Shown: in pieces, positions 8,620 to 16,920 of the stretch
Layout: every line of letters starts with the position of its first letter
Numbering within the stretch: position 1 is the stretch's first letter
Assembly: GCF_009846755.1 (NCBI RefSeq)
Contig: NZ_AQOR01000022.1
Coordinates: 1-64,000 of the forward strand
DNA from: Alcanivorax sp. S71-1-4
GTDB taxonomy: Bacteria; Pseudomonadota; Gammaproteobacteria; Pseudomonadales; Alcanivoracaceae
Reading direction: 5' to 3'
DNA length: 64,000 bases
The notes under the pieces: generated by a model
Told to the model about the DNA's origin: nothing
What the model saw: the letters and a program-made list of their open reading frames with translations, nothing else
The model's database searches: none
Made by a program: the position numbers and the translations under genes

Positions 8620-10110
8620 ATGCTGCCTCGACGTCTGTTGTTTGCCGGGTGGTGCGCACTGTCGCTGATCGCGCTGGTGACAGTGCCGCTGACCAGCCTG
8701 GCCGAGCCGGTTGGCCACTGGCGCGAGCAAGTGCTCGCCGCGGCCGACCAGGCTGGCCTGCCACGCTCTGCGCTGTCTGTGGCGGCGGTGCCGCTGGATG
8801 GGCCCGGCCGCGCGCAATACTTCAATGCCGACGCGCCCTTTTCGCCGGCCTCGACCATGAAACTGGTCACCACCTATGCCGCGCTGGAGTTGCTTGGCCC
8901 CACCTTTCGCTGGCATACCCGGCTGTACACGGACGGCACCCGTGAGGGCGACACGCTGCGTGGCAATGTCTATTTCGTCTCTGGTGGCGACCCGAAGCTG
9001 ACCGAAGAACGGCTGTGGTCGATGCTGCGCGAGCTACGCGCGCAGGGCATTGCGCATATCCACGGCGATCTGGTGCTCGACGACAGTTACTTTTACCTGC
9101 CCGCCACCTGGCCACTGTTCGACGACGACGGCGACAATCCCTACGCGCCGTATCTGGTTGAACCGGATGCCATGCTCAGCAATTTCAACCTGCACCATGT
9201 CCGGGCCAGCGCCGGGCCGGACGGTATCCGGCTCTGGGCGACCCCGGCCTTGCCGTCACTGGTCCTGGATAATCAGTTGGTGCCTGCGGACACAGGGCGC
9301 TGCCCGGCCGCGCGCAGCCTTGGCTGGTCGCCGCTGCGACAGGCCGACGGGCAAGTAACTCTTACGGTGACCGGCACACTGCCGTCGGGCTGCGAGGTAG
9401 GCCGTTACCTCTCGCTGCTGTCGCCGGATCTCTACACCGGCGAGCTGTTGCGCGCCCTGTGGCAGGGCATCGGTGGCACCTGGCGCGGCGGCCAGCGGCG
9501 CGGCGTGCTGGCTGCGGGGACGACCTTGCTGGCGACCAGTTCGTCACCGGACGTGGTATCCGTGGTGCGCGACATCAACAAATACAGCAACAACCCCATG
9601 GCGAGGCAGCTGTATCTCACCATTGGCGCACAGCATCGCGTGGCGGGTGACGTCAACGACTTCGCCGCCACCGAGCGAGCGGTGCGCGAGTGGCTGGTGC
9701 GCAAGGGCGTGGATGTCGACGGCCTGGTACTGGATAACGGCTCCGGGCTGTCGCGTATTGAACGTATCAGCGCCCGGCAACTGGCGGGCATGCTGGAACA
9801 GGTATGGCGCAGCCCGTTTGCGGCCGAAATGATTGCCTCGATGCCCCTTGTTGCGATGGACGGCACCATGCGCAGCCGGCTGCGCAATACCGACATGGCA
9901 GGCGAGGGCCATATCAAGACGGGCTCATTGCGCGATGTGCGGGCCATTGCCGGGTTTGCCCGGGATGCCCGGCAAACCACCTGGGCGGTGGTCATGTTGA
10001 TCAACTACAGCGACGGCATGGTGCCCGGCGCGCTGCTCGACAAGATGCTGGCGGCGCTGCGGGTGTCGGGTGCGGCGGTCACCGTTTCCGCGCGTGAAAG
10101 CGAGCGCTGA
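8620..10110 (+). CDS. dacB: D-alanyl-D-alanine carboxypeptidase/endopeptidase (PBP4 family)
   Basis: 496 residues. A Sec signal peptide (hydrophobic to about residue 28, SLAEP) directs export to the periplasm. The class C PBP motifs are in place: SxxK (S78-T-M-K81), SxN (YSNNPM) and KTG (HIKTGS). The intervening domain is of the long PBP4 type. It trims or cleaves peptidoglycan cross-links (MEROPS family S13). It is flanked by intergenic gaps, so probably transcribed alone. Confidence 0.92.
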   Translation: MLPRRLLFAGWCALSLIALVTVPLTSLAEPVGHWREQVLAAADQAGLPRSALSVAAVPLDGPGRAQYFNADAPFSPASTMKLVTTYAALELLGPTFRWHTRLYTDGTREGDTLRGNVYFVSGGDPKLTEERLWSMLRELRAQGIAHIHGDLVLDDSYFYLPATWPLFDDDGDNPYAPYLVEPDAMLSNFNLHHVRASAGPDGIRLWATPALPSLVLDNQLVPADTGRCPAARSLGWSPLRQADGQVTLTVTGTLPSGCEVGRYLSLLSPDLYTGELLRALWQGIGGTWRGGQRRGVLAAGTTLLATSSSPDVVSVVRDINKYSNNPMARQLYLTIGAQHRVAGDVNDFAATERAVREWLVRKGVDVDGLVLDNGSGLSRIERISARQLAGMLEQVWRSPFAAEMIASMPLVAMDGTMRSRLRNTDMAGEGHIKTGSLRDVRAIAGFARDARQTTWAVVMLINYSDGMVPGALLDKMLAALRVSGAAVTVSARESER

Positions 10111-10184
10111 CGCGGCGTGGCCGAAACCGTTGATCTGCGGACGCCTGTTTTCATTCACGCCGCTGTTTTCTGACGAGGCGCTGT

Positions 10185-10207
10185 GGCAAAGGCGATGGCT
10201 TTTTGCC
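10185..10207 (+). terminator. Probable hairpin terminator after dacB
   Basis: GGCAAAGGC pairs with GCTTTTTGCC around a GATG loop (nine pairs, one wobble, one bulged T). The T-run is inside the right arm rather than after it, so this is a tentative call. Confidence 0.35.
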
Positions 10208-10222
10208 TTATAAGTTATTGCT

Positions 10223-10239
10223 ATCAGAAGTTCTCTGAT
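10223..10239 (+). promoter_or_regulatory. Inverted repeat upstream of H-NOX gene
   Basis: ATCAGA-AGTTC-TCTGAT, a perfect 6-bp inverted repeat, lies in an AT-rich stretch (about 10200-10290) that stands out against the GC-rich surroundings and probably contains the H-NOX promoter. It could be an operator; no known regulator site is recognised. Confidence 0.4.
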
Positions 10240-10313
10240 TTCATAAGAAGATAGTATTTGTAAAAAATGGAACGATTGTAGTACTAATGATGCCCTGCAC
10301 CGCCGGGATGGCG

Positions 10314-10337
10314 ATGCCACCACAGGTGGCATTTTTT
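10314..10337 (+). terminator. Intrinsic terminator or attenuator 31 bp before H-NOX start
   Basis: ATGCCACC-ACA-GGTGGCAT followed by a run of Ts (10332-10337): an 8-bp stem with a classical U-tail. It lies downstream of the AT-rich region that best resembles a promoter and just before the H-NOX ribosome-binding site. It therefore either ends dacB read-through or attenuates the H-NOX leader. Confidence 0.65.
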
Positions 10338-10368
10338 CAAGGACAGAAAACATGACGAGGGGGCTGTC

Positions 10369-10950
10369 ATGCACGGTGTTATTCTTTCTCATCTCAAGCA
10401 ATGGGTGGGCGAGCGCTTCGGCGCGGACACCTGGGACCTGCTGTTGACCCGCGCTGGCCTGGAAGGGCGGCTGTACGCACCGATCAAACTCTACCCTGAC
10501 GAAGACCTCGATGCGCTGGTAAAGACCGCCAGCGACATGACCGGGCTGTCCAGCGACGAGATCCTGGTGGATTTCGGTGCCTGGGTGATCCCGCCGCTGA
10601 TCAATATGTACCGCGCAATCATTCCCTCACATTGGGGGACGGTGGACTTTCTGCTCAATGTGGAAGACCACATCCACGAAAAAGTGGTGAAGATGAAAAA
10701 TCCGGAGGCGCGGCCACCGAAGGTGCGCGTGGCAGAAATCGAAGACGATCTGCTGCAGCTGGACTACACCTCACACCGCAATATGTGCGCACTGGCCATC
10801 GGTTGTGCGCAAGGCGTGGCGGGTTACTACGGTGACCGTATGGATGTGGTGGAGCAGCGTATCCTGCCCAGCGGCAGCCAGCGGGTGATCCTGCGCGTGC
10901 AGCGGGGCGTTGGGCATTCTGCTGGACACTCTGTCGTGGGCGCTGCCTGA
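10369..10950 (+). CDS. H-NOX (heme NO/O2-binding) sensor protein
   Basis: 193 residues, the normal length of a stand-alone bacterial H-NOX domain. The proximal heme ligand His103 sits in the expected context (EDHIHEKVVKMKNPEARPP), and the heme-propionate motif Y133-x-S135-x-R137 (YTSHR) is intact. H-NOX proteins bind NO through ferrous heme and usually control a histidine kinase or diguanylate cyclase encoded next to them. Here the next gene is a convergent MFS transporter one base away, so no partner is adjacent. The distal pocket shows no obvious Tyr typical of O2 binders, which suggests an NO sensor (inference). Confidence 0.9.
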   Translation: MHGVILSHLKQWVGERFGADTWDLLLTRAGLEGRLYAPIKLYPDEDLDALVKTASDMTGLSSDEILVDFGAWVIPPLINMYRAIIPSHWGTVDFLLNVEDHIHEKVVKMKNPEARPPKVRVAEIEDDLLQLDYTSHRNMCALAIGCAQGVAGYYGDRMDVVEQRILPSGSQRVILRVQRGVGHSAGHSVVGAA

Positions 10951-10951
10951 G

Positions 10952-12130
10952 TCAGGTGCGCCGCAGCCGCCAGCAGAATACCAGCCCGAGCCCCATCATC
11001 AGGCAACTGGCGGCGAATGCGGCGCGAAAACTGTGCCATTCGATCAGCAGGCCCGCCGCATACGGGCCGACCAACTGACCGGCTGCAAAAAACAGCGTCA
11101 CGAAACTGACCGCCACCGCACTCTGCCAGGCCGGCACGCTGCTGCTGGCGGCGGCCAGTGTCGAGGTAAACAGGCCGCCGATGCACAGCCCGAGCATCGG
11201 ATAATGCAGGGCGAACGCCCAGGGCTCCGGCGCCATGACCGGCAACACCGTGGCCAGCAGCGCCAGCGCCATGCACAACGTCAGCGTATTGCCGTGGCCG
11301 ATCCGGTCCGCCAGTGAACCCCAGGTCGGCCCGGAGAAAACCGACACCAGCCCGAGGGTGGACACCATCTGCCCGGCACGCAGTTCCGTAATGCCGGCGT
11401 CCAGCGCAAAGCTGTACATGAACACCGCCTGGGCGATATAGGTCATGCCCACCACGCCGTACACCAGCCCCACCATCACCACACGCGGATGGCGATAGAT
11501 GCGCAACATCTGATGGCCTGGTGTGCCGGCGTCGGGCGCGTTCTGGCGCGGCGGATCATGCAGGAACGCGAACACGGCCAGCATCACCAGCGCGCCACAC
11601 CCGGCGAACACTTCCCACACCAGGCGCCAGCCGTCCTGGGCGTCGGTGCTGATCAGCCAGGGCACCAGGTGACCGCTGACCAGCGTCCCGACGCCGACGC
11701 CGGCATTGGCCAGCCCGATCACGGTACCGCGCCGGTTCGGGTACCAGCTTGCCAGCAGGGAGATCAGCGGGGTGTAGCCGAACGCCGTGCCGAAACCCAG
11801 CAACACCATCCAGGGCACCAGCATGCGGTAGTCCGATGCCTGGCTCAGCCCGGCAAACCCGACGCAGGCAATCAGCAATCCCAGCAGCACGGAGCGGCGC
11901 GCACCGAAGCGTGCGGCGAACACGCCGGCGACCATGACCAGTGACAGATAGCCCAGCGCGGTGATGGTGCCGAGGGTGGCCATGTCGGTGTTCGACAGGC
12001 CGAGGCTGTCGCGCATGGCCGGCAGCACCAGGCCATAGGCGAGCCGTGCGAACACCACCAGCACAATGGTGCAGAGCGTGCCGCTGCCCACGAGCAGCAG
12101 AAAGGGAGGTCGTCTTGCGGTGTCTGCCAT
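10952..12130 (-). CDS. MFS transporter
   Basis: 392 residues, about twelve predicted membrane helices, with the major-facilitator loop 2-3 motif in a variant form (AGVFAARFGARRSVLLG). A second similar loop follows helix 8 (GSLADRIGHGNTL). Closest by appearance to the YbfB/CynX-like branch of small-solute transporters; the substrate is unknown. Its stop codon is one base from the convergent H-NOX stop, inside a short palindrome. It is 76 bp downstream of sufE on the same strand but faces away from any obvious functional link to Fe-S assembly. Confidence 0.85.
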   Translation of the reverse strand: MADTARRPPFLLLVGSGTLCTIVLVVFARLAYGLVLPAMRDSLGLSNTDMATLGTITALGYLSLVMVAGVFAARFGARRSVLLGLLIACVGFAGLSQASDYRMLVPWMVLLGFGTAFGYTPLISLLASWYPNRRGTVIGLANAGVGVGTLVSGHLVPWLISTDAQDGWRLVWEVFAGCGALVMLAVFAFLHDPPRQNAPDAGTPGHQMLRIYRHPRVVMVGLVYGVVGMTYIAQAVFMYSFALDAGITELRAGQMVSTLGLVSVFSGPTWGSLADRIGHGNTLTLCMALALLATVLPVMAPEPWAFALHYPMLGLCIGGLFTSTLAAASSSVPAWQSAVAVSFVTLFFAAGQLVGPYAAGLLIEWHSFRAAFAASCLMMGLGLVFCWRLRRT

Positions 12131-12206
12131 GGCCAGTTTCCGTTGCGTGCTTACACCAGCTTGCCGGCCATGGCGGCTGAGTTGTTGTCGTTTGAAGTAT
12201 CGGTGG

Positions 12207-12656
12207 TCAGAGGCGTCTGCCGGCCTCGTCCTGGATGCGCTTGACCATGGCGCGGACGCCGTTGCCGCGCGTGGGGCTGAGGTGTTTCAGCAGATCAATG
12301 CTGGCGAAATAGCTGTCCATGTCGTAATCCAGCACGGCGCGGGGCGTCTTGCGGTTCAGGGCGGCCAGTACGATGGCGGCGAGTCCGCGCACGATCAGCG
12401 CATCGCTGTCCACCGCCAGGCGCAGTTCGCCACTGGCGTCATCAAAGCCGGTTTCCAGCCACACCTGGCTCTGGCAGCCGCGCACAATACGCGACTCGTC
12501 TTTCATGTCGTCCGGGAAGGCCGGCAACTGCTTGCCGAGGTCGATGATGTACTCGTAGCGCTGTTCCCAGTCATCGAAGAACGACAGGGTGTCCACGACG
12601 TCGTCGGCGGTGGTGCCGCGACCCAGTTCGATGCTGTCCAGATCCAGTGCCGTCAT
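12207..12656 (-). CDS. sufE: SufE sulfur-acceptor protein
   Basis: 149 residues. The acceptor cysteine is Cys61 in RIVRGCQSQVW, the SufE signature. SufE takes persulfide sulfur from SufS and passes it to the SufBCD scaffold. Last gene of the suf operon; its ATG overlaps the sufT stop by one base, indicating coupled translation. Confidence 0.94.
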   Translation of the reverse strand: MTALDLDSIELGRGTTADDVVDTLSFFDDWEQRYEYIIDLGKQLPAFPDDMKDESRIVRGCQSQVWLETGFDDASGELRLAVDSDALIVRGLAAIVLAALNRKTPRAVLDYDMDSYFASIDLLKHLSPTRGNGVRAMVKRIQDEAGRRL

Positions 12657-13225
12657 TAAAAAAGTCCCAGTTCGACCTGTGCCGCTTCGCTGATCATGTC
12701 GCGGCTCCAGGGCGGGTCAAACACCAGCGCCACTTCCACCTTGTCCACATTGGGTACGCGGCGCAGGCGGTATTCCACGTCGCTCACCAGCACCGGGCCC
12801 ATGCCACAGGTGGGGGCCGTCAGGGTCATGCGGACCTGCACGACGTTCTGGTTGTCGCGGCGGATGACGTCGCAGCCGTACACCAGCCCCAGCTCCAGAA
12901 TCGAGATCGGAATTTCCGGGTCGAAGATGGTGTCCAGCGTCTTGTCCAGATCGCTCTGGCGCACGCGGCCGTCGGCTTCCGGCGGATCGAATTCCAGCTT
13001 CAGCGGTTGCTGTGCGATGGCGTCGGCATCGGTGCCGTCGATGCGCGCCATGTTGCCGTTATAGGTGACAGTAAAGGTACCGCCCAGCGCCTGGCGCAGG
13101 TTGACGAAGCTGTTCTTCGGGATGGTAATGGCTTCCCCGCTGGGAACACGGCGCGCGGCCACGTCCCGCGAGGTCACTACGGTGCGTTGTTCCCGGTCGC
13201 CCGGCGTCGTGATCGGTGCGCTCAT
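12656..13225 (-). CDS. sufT: SufT Fe-S maturation factor (DUF59/MIP18 family)
   Basis: 189 residues. The DUF59 core covers the C-terminal ~100 residues, with FDPEIPISILELGLVYGCDV and the conserved Cys segment LTAPTCGMGP. The N-terminal extension is the form seen in the SufT subfamily of proteobacterial suf operons. SufT is thought to aid Fe-S protein maturation, particularly at high cluster demand; its chemistry is not settled. One-base overlaps at both ends (with sufA and sufE) show that it is an integral operon gene. Confidence 0.92.
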   Translation of the reverse strand: MSAPITTPGDREQRTVVTSRDVAARRVPSGEAITIPKNSFVNLRQALGGTFTVTYNGNMARIDGTDADAIAQQPLKLEFDPPEADGRVRQSDLDKTLDTIFDPEIPISILELGLVYGCDVIRRDNQNVVQVRMTLTAPTCGMGPVLVSDVEYRLRRVPNVDKVEVALVFDPPWSRDMISEAAQVELGLF

Positions 13226-13587
13226 CAGGCGGTGACCGAGAAGCTTTCACCGCAGCCGCATTCCCCTTCGGAATTCGGGTTGCGGAAGCGGAAGAAACGG
13301 TTCACACCTTCGGTGACGTAATCGATCTCGGTGCCTTTCACCAGCGGCAGGCTTTTCGCATCCACAAACAGCACCACGCCGTCGGCAATACGGACCTGAT
13401 GGTCGTCGTCCTCGGCCTGCTGGACGTATTCCAGCACGTACTTGTAGCCGGAACAGCCCGACGGTTTTACCGCCAGGCGCAGGCCAAGCGCCTGCTCGCG
13501 GGCAATTTCGCGGCGCGCCTGTTGCTCGGCGGTGGCAGTCATGGACACCTGCCGTGCGTCGCCGGGTACAAAAGTCTGAACTGACAT
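13225..13587 (-). CDS. sufA: SufA/IscA-type A-type Fe-S carrier
   Basis: 120 residues from the ATG at 13587, which has AGGAG seven bases upstream; an upstream in-frame ATG overlapping sufS lacks this support. The three A-type carrier cysteines are present, one in PSGCSGYKY and two in GECGCGES near the C-terminus. It receives clusters from the SufBCD scaffold and delivers them to apo-enzymes. Between sufS (29-bp gap) and sufT (1-bp overlap). Whether it is SufA or an IscA/ErpA relative cannot be fixed from sequence alone; position favours SufA. Confidence 0.9.
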   Translation of the reverse strand: MSVQTFVPGDARQVSMTATAEQQARREIAREQALGLRLAVKPSGCSGYKYVLEYVQQAEDDDHQVRIADGVVLFVDAKSLPLVKGTEIDYVTEGVNRFFRFRNPNSEGECGCGESFSVTA

Positions 13588-13616
13588 GGCATCACTCCTG
13601 TTGATGAAACGATGCA

Positions 13617-14846
13617 TCACAAAAATCTTGCCGCCTTTTCCAGCGCGGTGAACAGCCGGTCGATATCGGCGCGGCTGTTGTAGGGCGCGAAGGACGCGCG
13701 CACGGTGCCGGGAATACCCAGCAGGTTCATCAGCGGCATGGTGCAGTGGTGGCCGGTGCGGACCGCCACGCCCTGCTGGTCGAGCAGGGTGCCGACATCG
13801 TTCGGGTGGGCGCCGTCCAGCAGAAAAGAGAGCGTGGCCACTTTACTGGGGGTGTCACCGATGATTCTCAAGCCGGGGAAGGCGCGCGCCCGTTCGGTGA
13901 CATAGTCGCGCAAGTCTTCCTCGTGTGCCAGAAACGCCTGGCGATCCTGCGCATTGAGCCAGTCGATTGCCGCGCCCAGGCCGACCGCCCCGGCAATGTG
14001 CGGGGTGCCGGCCTCGAATTTGTACGGCAGCTGGTTCCAGGTGCTGGCCTCGAAGCTGACCGTCTCGATCATCTCGCCGCCGGTCTGGTACGGCGGCATC
14101 GCTTCCAGCAGCGCCTGGCGGCCGTACAGCACGCCAATGCCGGTGGGGCCGAACAGCTTGTGGCCGGAGAACACCAGGAAGTCGCAATCCAGCGCCTGCA
14201 CATCCACCGGGAAATGGGCTACCGCCTGCGCCGCATCCAGCAGCACGGTGGCGCCGACCGCGCGGGCACGGCGAATGATCTCGGCCACGGGGTTGATCAC
14301 CCCCAGCGCGTTGGAGACGTGTACCACCGCGACAATGCGGGTGCGTGCGTTGATCAGCGTGTCCAGATTCGACAGGTCCAGCGACGCATCGTTTGCCAGC
14401 GGGATAACACGCAGTGTGGCGCCAGTGCGTGCGCAAACCTGTTGCCACGGCACGATATTGGCGTGGTGTTCCAGGCTGCTGATCAGCACTTCGTCGCCGG
14501 CCTTGAGCTGGCTGCCGCCAAAGCTGTGCGCCACCAGGTTAATGCCTTCGGTGGTGCCCCGGGTCCAGATCACTTCTTCGCGGCGGGCGTTCAGGAATGC
14601 GGCCACTTTTTCCCGTGCGCCTTCCAGTGCCGCCGTGGCCAGGTCGCCCAGATAGTGCGCGCCACGGTGCACGTTGCTGTTGGTATGCAGATAGTAGTGT
14701 TCGATGGCCTCGATCACCGCGCGCGGTTTCTGCGTGGTGGCGGCATTGTCCAGATACACCAGCGGCTTGCCGTAGGCTTCGCTGGCCAGTATCGGAAACG
14801 CTGCGCGCAACGCATCCAGGTTCACGGCGGGCAGGGCGGCATTCAT
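13617..14846 (-). CDS. sufS: Cysteine desulfurase SufS
   Basis: 409 residues. Class V aminotransferase fold with the PLP lysine K230 (SGHKLFGPTG) and catalytic Cys368 (RTGHHCTMPL) of the group II desulfurase type. It removes sulfur from cysteine as a persulfide for SufE. The ATG at 14846 overlaps the sufD stop (ATGA); a longer open frame into sufD is not needed. Confidence 0.95.
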   Translation of the reverse strand: MNAALPAVNLDALRAAFPILASEAYGKPLVYLDNAATTQKPRAVIEAIEHYYLHTNSNVHRGAHYLGDLATAALEGAREKVAAFLNARREEVIWTRGTTEGINLVAHSFGGSQLKAGDEVLISSLEHHANIVPWQQVCARTGATLRVIPLANDASLDLSNLDTLINARTRIVAVVHVSNALGVINPVAEIIRRARAVGATVLLDAAQAVAHFPVDVQALDCDFLVFSGHKLFGPTGIGVLYGRQALLEAMPPYQTGGEMIETVSFEASTWNQLPYKFEAGTPHIAGAVGLGAAIDWLNAQDRQAFLAHEEDLRDYVTERARAFPGLRIIGDTPSKVATLSFLLDGAHPNDVGTLLDQQGVAVRTGHHCTMPLMNLLGIPGTVRASFAPYNSRADIDRLFTALEKAARFL

Positions 14847-16114
14847 TTTGCCGGCTCCGCTTCGGTCAGCGCCTGTTCCAGCCAGGGTCTGGCCCACTCG
14901 GCCACGGCCTGATCGGGCAGGGCGCCGAGCAGTTCGTTGACGAAACCGAAACCAAGCATGCGTTTGGCTTCGGCGGCGTCAATGCCGCGCGAGCGCAGAT
15001 AAAACAGCGACTGGGCGTCAAGCTGGCCACAGGTCGTGCCGTGGCTGCACTTCACGTCGTCGTTATAGATTTCCAGTTCCGGCTTGGTATCCACTTCGGC
15101 ACCCGGTGTGAGCAACAGGTTCTTGTTGCTCAGTTCGGCGTTAGTGCCTTTGGCCCCTTCGAAAATGTGGATGCGGCCATTGAATACCAGCTTCGCTGTG
15201 TCACCGGCCATGCCTTTGAACAGTTGCTCGGAATGGCAGTGCGGCACGCGATGTTCGACAGTGATCTGGTTGTCGATGTGGCTGTTGCCACGGCCGACAA
15301 AAATGCCGTTCAGGGCCAGGCTGGCGCCGCTTTCGGCCATGATGGCGCGTACGTCGTTGCGGCGCAGCACGTTGCCCTGCATCAGTTGGCAGCTGTGCAC
15401 ATTGCTGTCCCGGCCGGGGGCGATTATCAGCGTGCCGATGTGCAGGCTTTCCGGGCTTTCCGCCTGCAGGCGGTAATGCGTGAGCTGGCTGCCGGCACCG
15501 GCGACCAGCTCGGTGACGGCGTTGGTCAGCACCGGGCCTGTGGCAGCGTAACGTTCGATCACGGTGGCGCGGCTGTGATGGCCGAGTTGCACGCGCAGAC
15601 GGGTCTGGCAGTGCGATGGCGCATCGTCAGTGGCCAGCAACAGTACTTCCACCGGCGCGTCGACGACGGTGTTGTCAGCGATGTCCAGTTGCAGGCCGTC
15701 AGTGAGCGTGGCGTTGTTCAGCCAGGCGAACGGTGTGCGCAGCGTGTCGCTGGCCGTTTCTGCGGCCAGTGCACGGCTGCCGTCGAAACGGGTGAGCGTG
15801 ATGCTGTCCGGCAGCTGCGACAACGCTGGCTGATAATGGCCGTTGATCAGTACCAACCGGTGGGTGGCCAGTGGCGCCGGCAGCGACGCCCCGTTGCCAC
15901 GGGCGACGCGGGTCAGGTGGCCGGCGGTCAGTGCTTGCAGCGAGGTGTATTTCCACTGTTCGGTGCGCTTGTCGGGAAACTCGGTATGTTCCAGCAGCGC
16001 CAGTGCGTCGCGACGTACCGACTGCAAGGCATCCTCACGCAGGCCGGCGCGGGCCAGGGCCAGCGCCTGCTGCTTGAGCTGTACGTTGAGCGGTTCCTGG
16101 GCGGTGGCACTCAT
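14843..16114 (-). CDS. sufD: Fe-S scaffold subunit SufD
   Basis: 423 residues, normal for SufD. The beta-helix SufBD core is recognisable in the C-terminal half (HIDNQITVEHRVPHCHSEQL, then KCSHGTTCGQLDAQSLFYL with the conserved His). SufD is required for iron entry into the SufB-SufC2-SufD scaffold. Overlaps sufC by 4 bp upstream and sufS by 4 bp downstream. Confidence 0.94.
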   Translation of the reverse strand: MSATAQEPLNVQLKQQALALARAGLREDALQSVRRDALALLEHTEFPDKRTEQWKYTSLQALTAGHLTRVARGNGASLPAPLATHRLVLINGHYQPALSQLPDSITLTRFDGSRALAAETASDTLRTPFAWLNNATLTDGLQLDIADNTVVDAPVEVLLLATDDAPSHCQTRLRVQLGHHSRATVIERYAATGPVLTNAVTELVAGAGSQLTHYRLQAESPESLHIGTLIIAPGRDSNVHSCQLMQGNVLRRNDVRAIMAESGASLALNGIFVGRGNSHIDNQITVEHRVPHCHSEQLFKGMAGDTAKLVFNGRIHIFEGAKGTNAELSNKNLLLTPGAEVDTKPELEIYNDDVKCSHGTTCGQLDAQSLFYLRSRGIDAAEAKRMLGFGFVNELLGALPDQAVAEWARPWLEQALTEAEPAK

Positions 16115-16869
16115 GCCGAGGCTTCCTCCTCGCCGGTCAGCCAGCCGTAGCCACGTTGTTCCAGCTCCAGCGCCAGCTCCTTGCCACCGGATTTGAGAAT
16201 GCGGCCGTTGGCCAGCACGTGCACATAATCCGGCACGATATAATCCAGCAGGCGCTGGTAGTGGGTGACCAGCACGATCGCGCGCTCCGGGCTGCGCAGC
16301 GAGTTCACGCCGCGCGCGACCACCTGCAGGGCGTCGATGTCGAGGCCGGAGTCGGTTTCATCCAGCAGCGCCAGCTTCGGTTGCAGCAGCAACATCTGCA
16401 TGATTTCGTTGCGCTTCTTCTCGCCACCGGAGAAGCCTTCGTTGACGCCGCGCTTGAGAAACTGCGGGTCCAGGTCCACCTGCTTGCAGGTCTCGCGCGC
16501 ATGCCGCAGCAGCGTGACCGCGTCCCACGGCTCTTTGCCCTGGGCCTTGCGGGTGGCTTCCAGCGAGGCTTTCAGGAATTCCAGATTGCTGACGCCGGGA
16601 ATTTCCACCGGATACTGGAACGCCAGGAACAGGCCGGCGTGGGCGCGCTCTTCCGGTTCCAGTTCCGCCAGGTCGCGGCCTTCGAACAGCGCTTCGCCAC
16701 CGGTGATGGCATAGCCGTCACGGCCGGAGAGCACGTTGGTCAATGTGCTCTTGCCGGACCCGTTGGGGCCCATGATGGCGTGCACTTCGCCCGGCTTCAC
16801 GCTCAGGTTCAGGCCTTTGAGAATTTCCTCGCCCGCCACGGTGGCGCGCAGATTCCTGATGTCCAGCAT
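16111..16869 (-). CDS. sufC: Fe-S assembly ATPase SufC
   Basis: 252 residues. ABC-type ATPase with Walker A GPNGSGKST, the SufC-type signature FSGGEKKRNEIMQ and Walker B LALLDETDSGLDID. It binds SufB and SufD and drives scaffold rearrangement; it is soluble, not a transporter. It lies 51 bp behind sufB and overlaps sufD. Confidence 0.95.
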   Translation of the reverse strand: MLDIRNLRATVAGEEILKGLNLSVKPGEVHAIMGPNGSGKSTLTNVLSGRDGYAITGGEALFEGRDLAELEPEERAHAGLFLAFQYPVEIPGVSNLEFLKASLEATRKAQGKEPWDAVTLLRHARETCKQVDLDPQFLKRGVNEGFSGGEKKRNEIMQMLLLQPKLALLDETDSGLDIDALQVVARGVNSLRSPERAIVLVTHYQRLLDYIVPDYVHVLANGRILKSGGKELALELEQRGYGWLTGEEEASA

Positions 16870-16920
16870 TGGTGTGTAATCCTGTTGCGATCTTCTTTAG
16901 CGGGTAGCGATGGGGCGGGG

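Noticed and set aside
10940-10960. Palindrome CCTGAGTCAGG as a terminator between H-NOX and the MFS gene
   Set aside because: Too short, with no T-run, and it consists of the two convergent stop codons.
13588-13620. Longer sufA starting inside sufS
   Set aside because: The ATG at 13587 has a proper AGGAG site and fits the family N-terminus.
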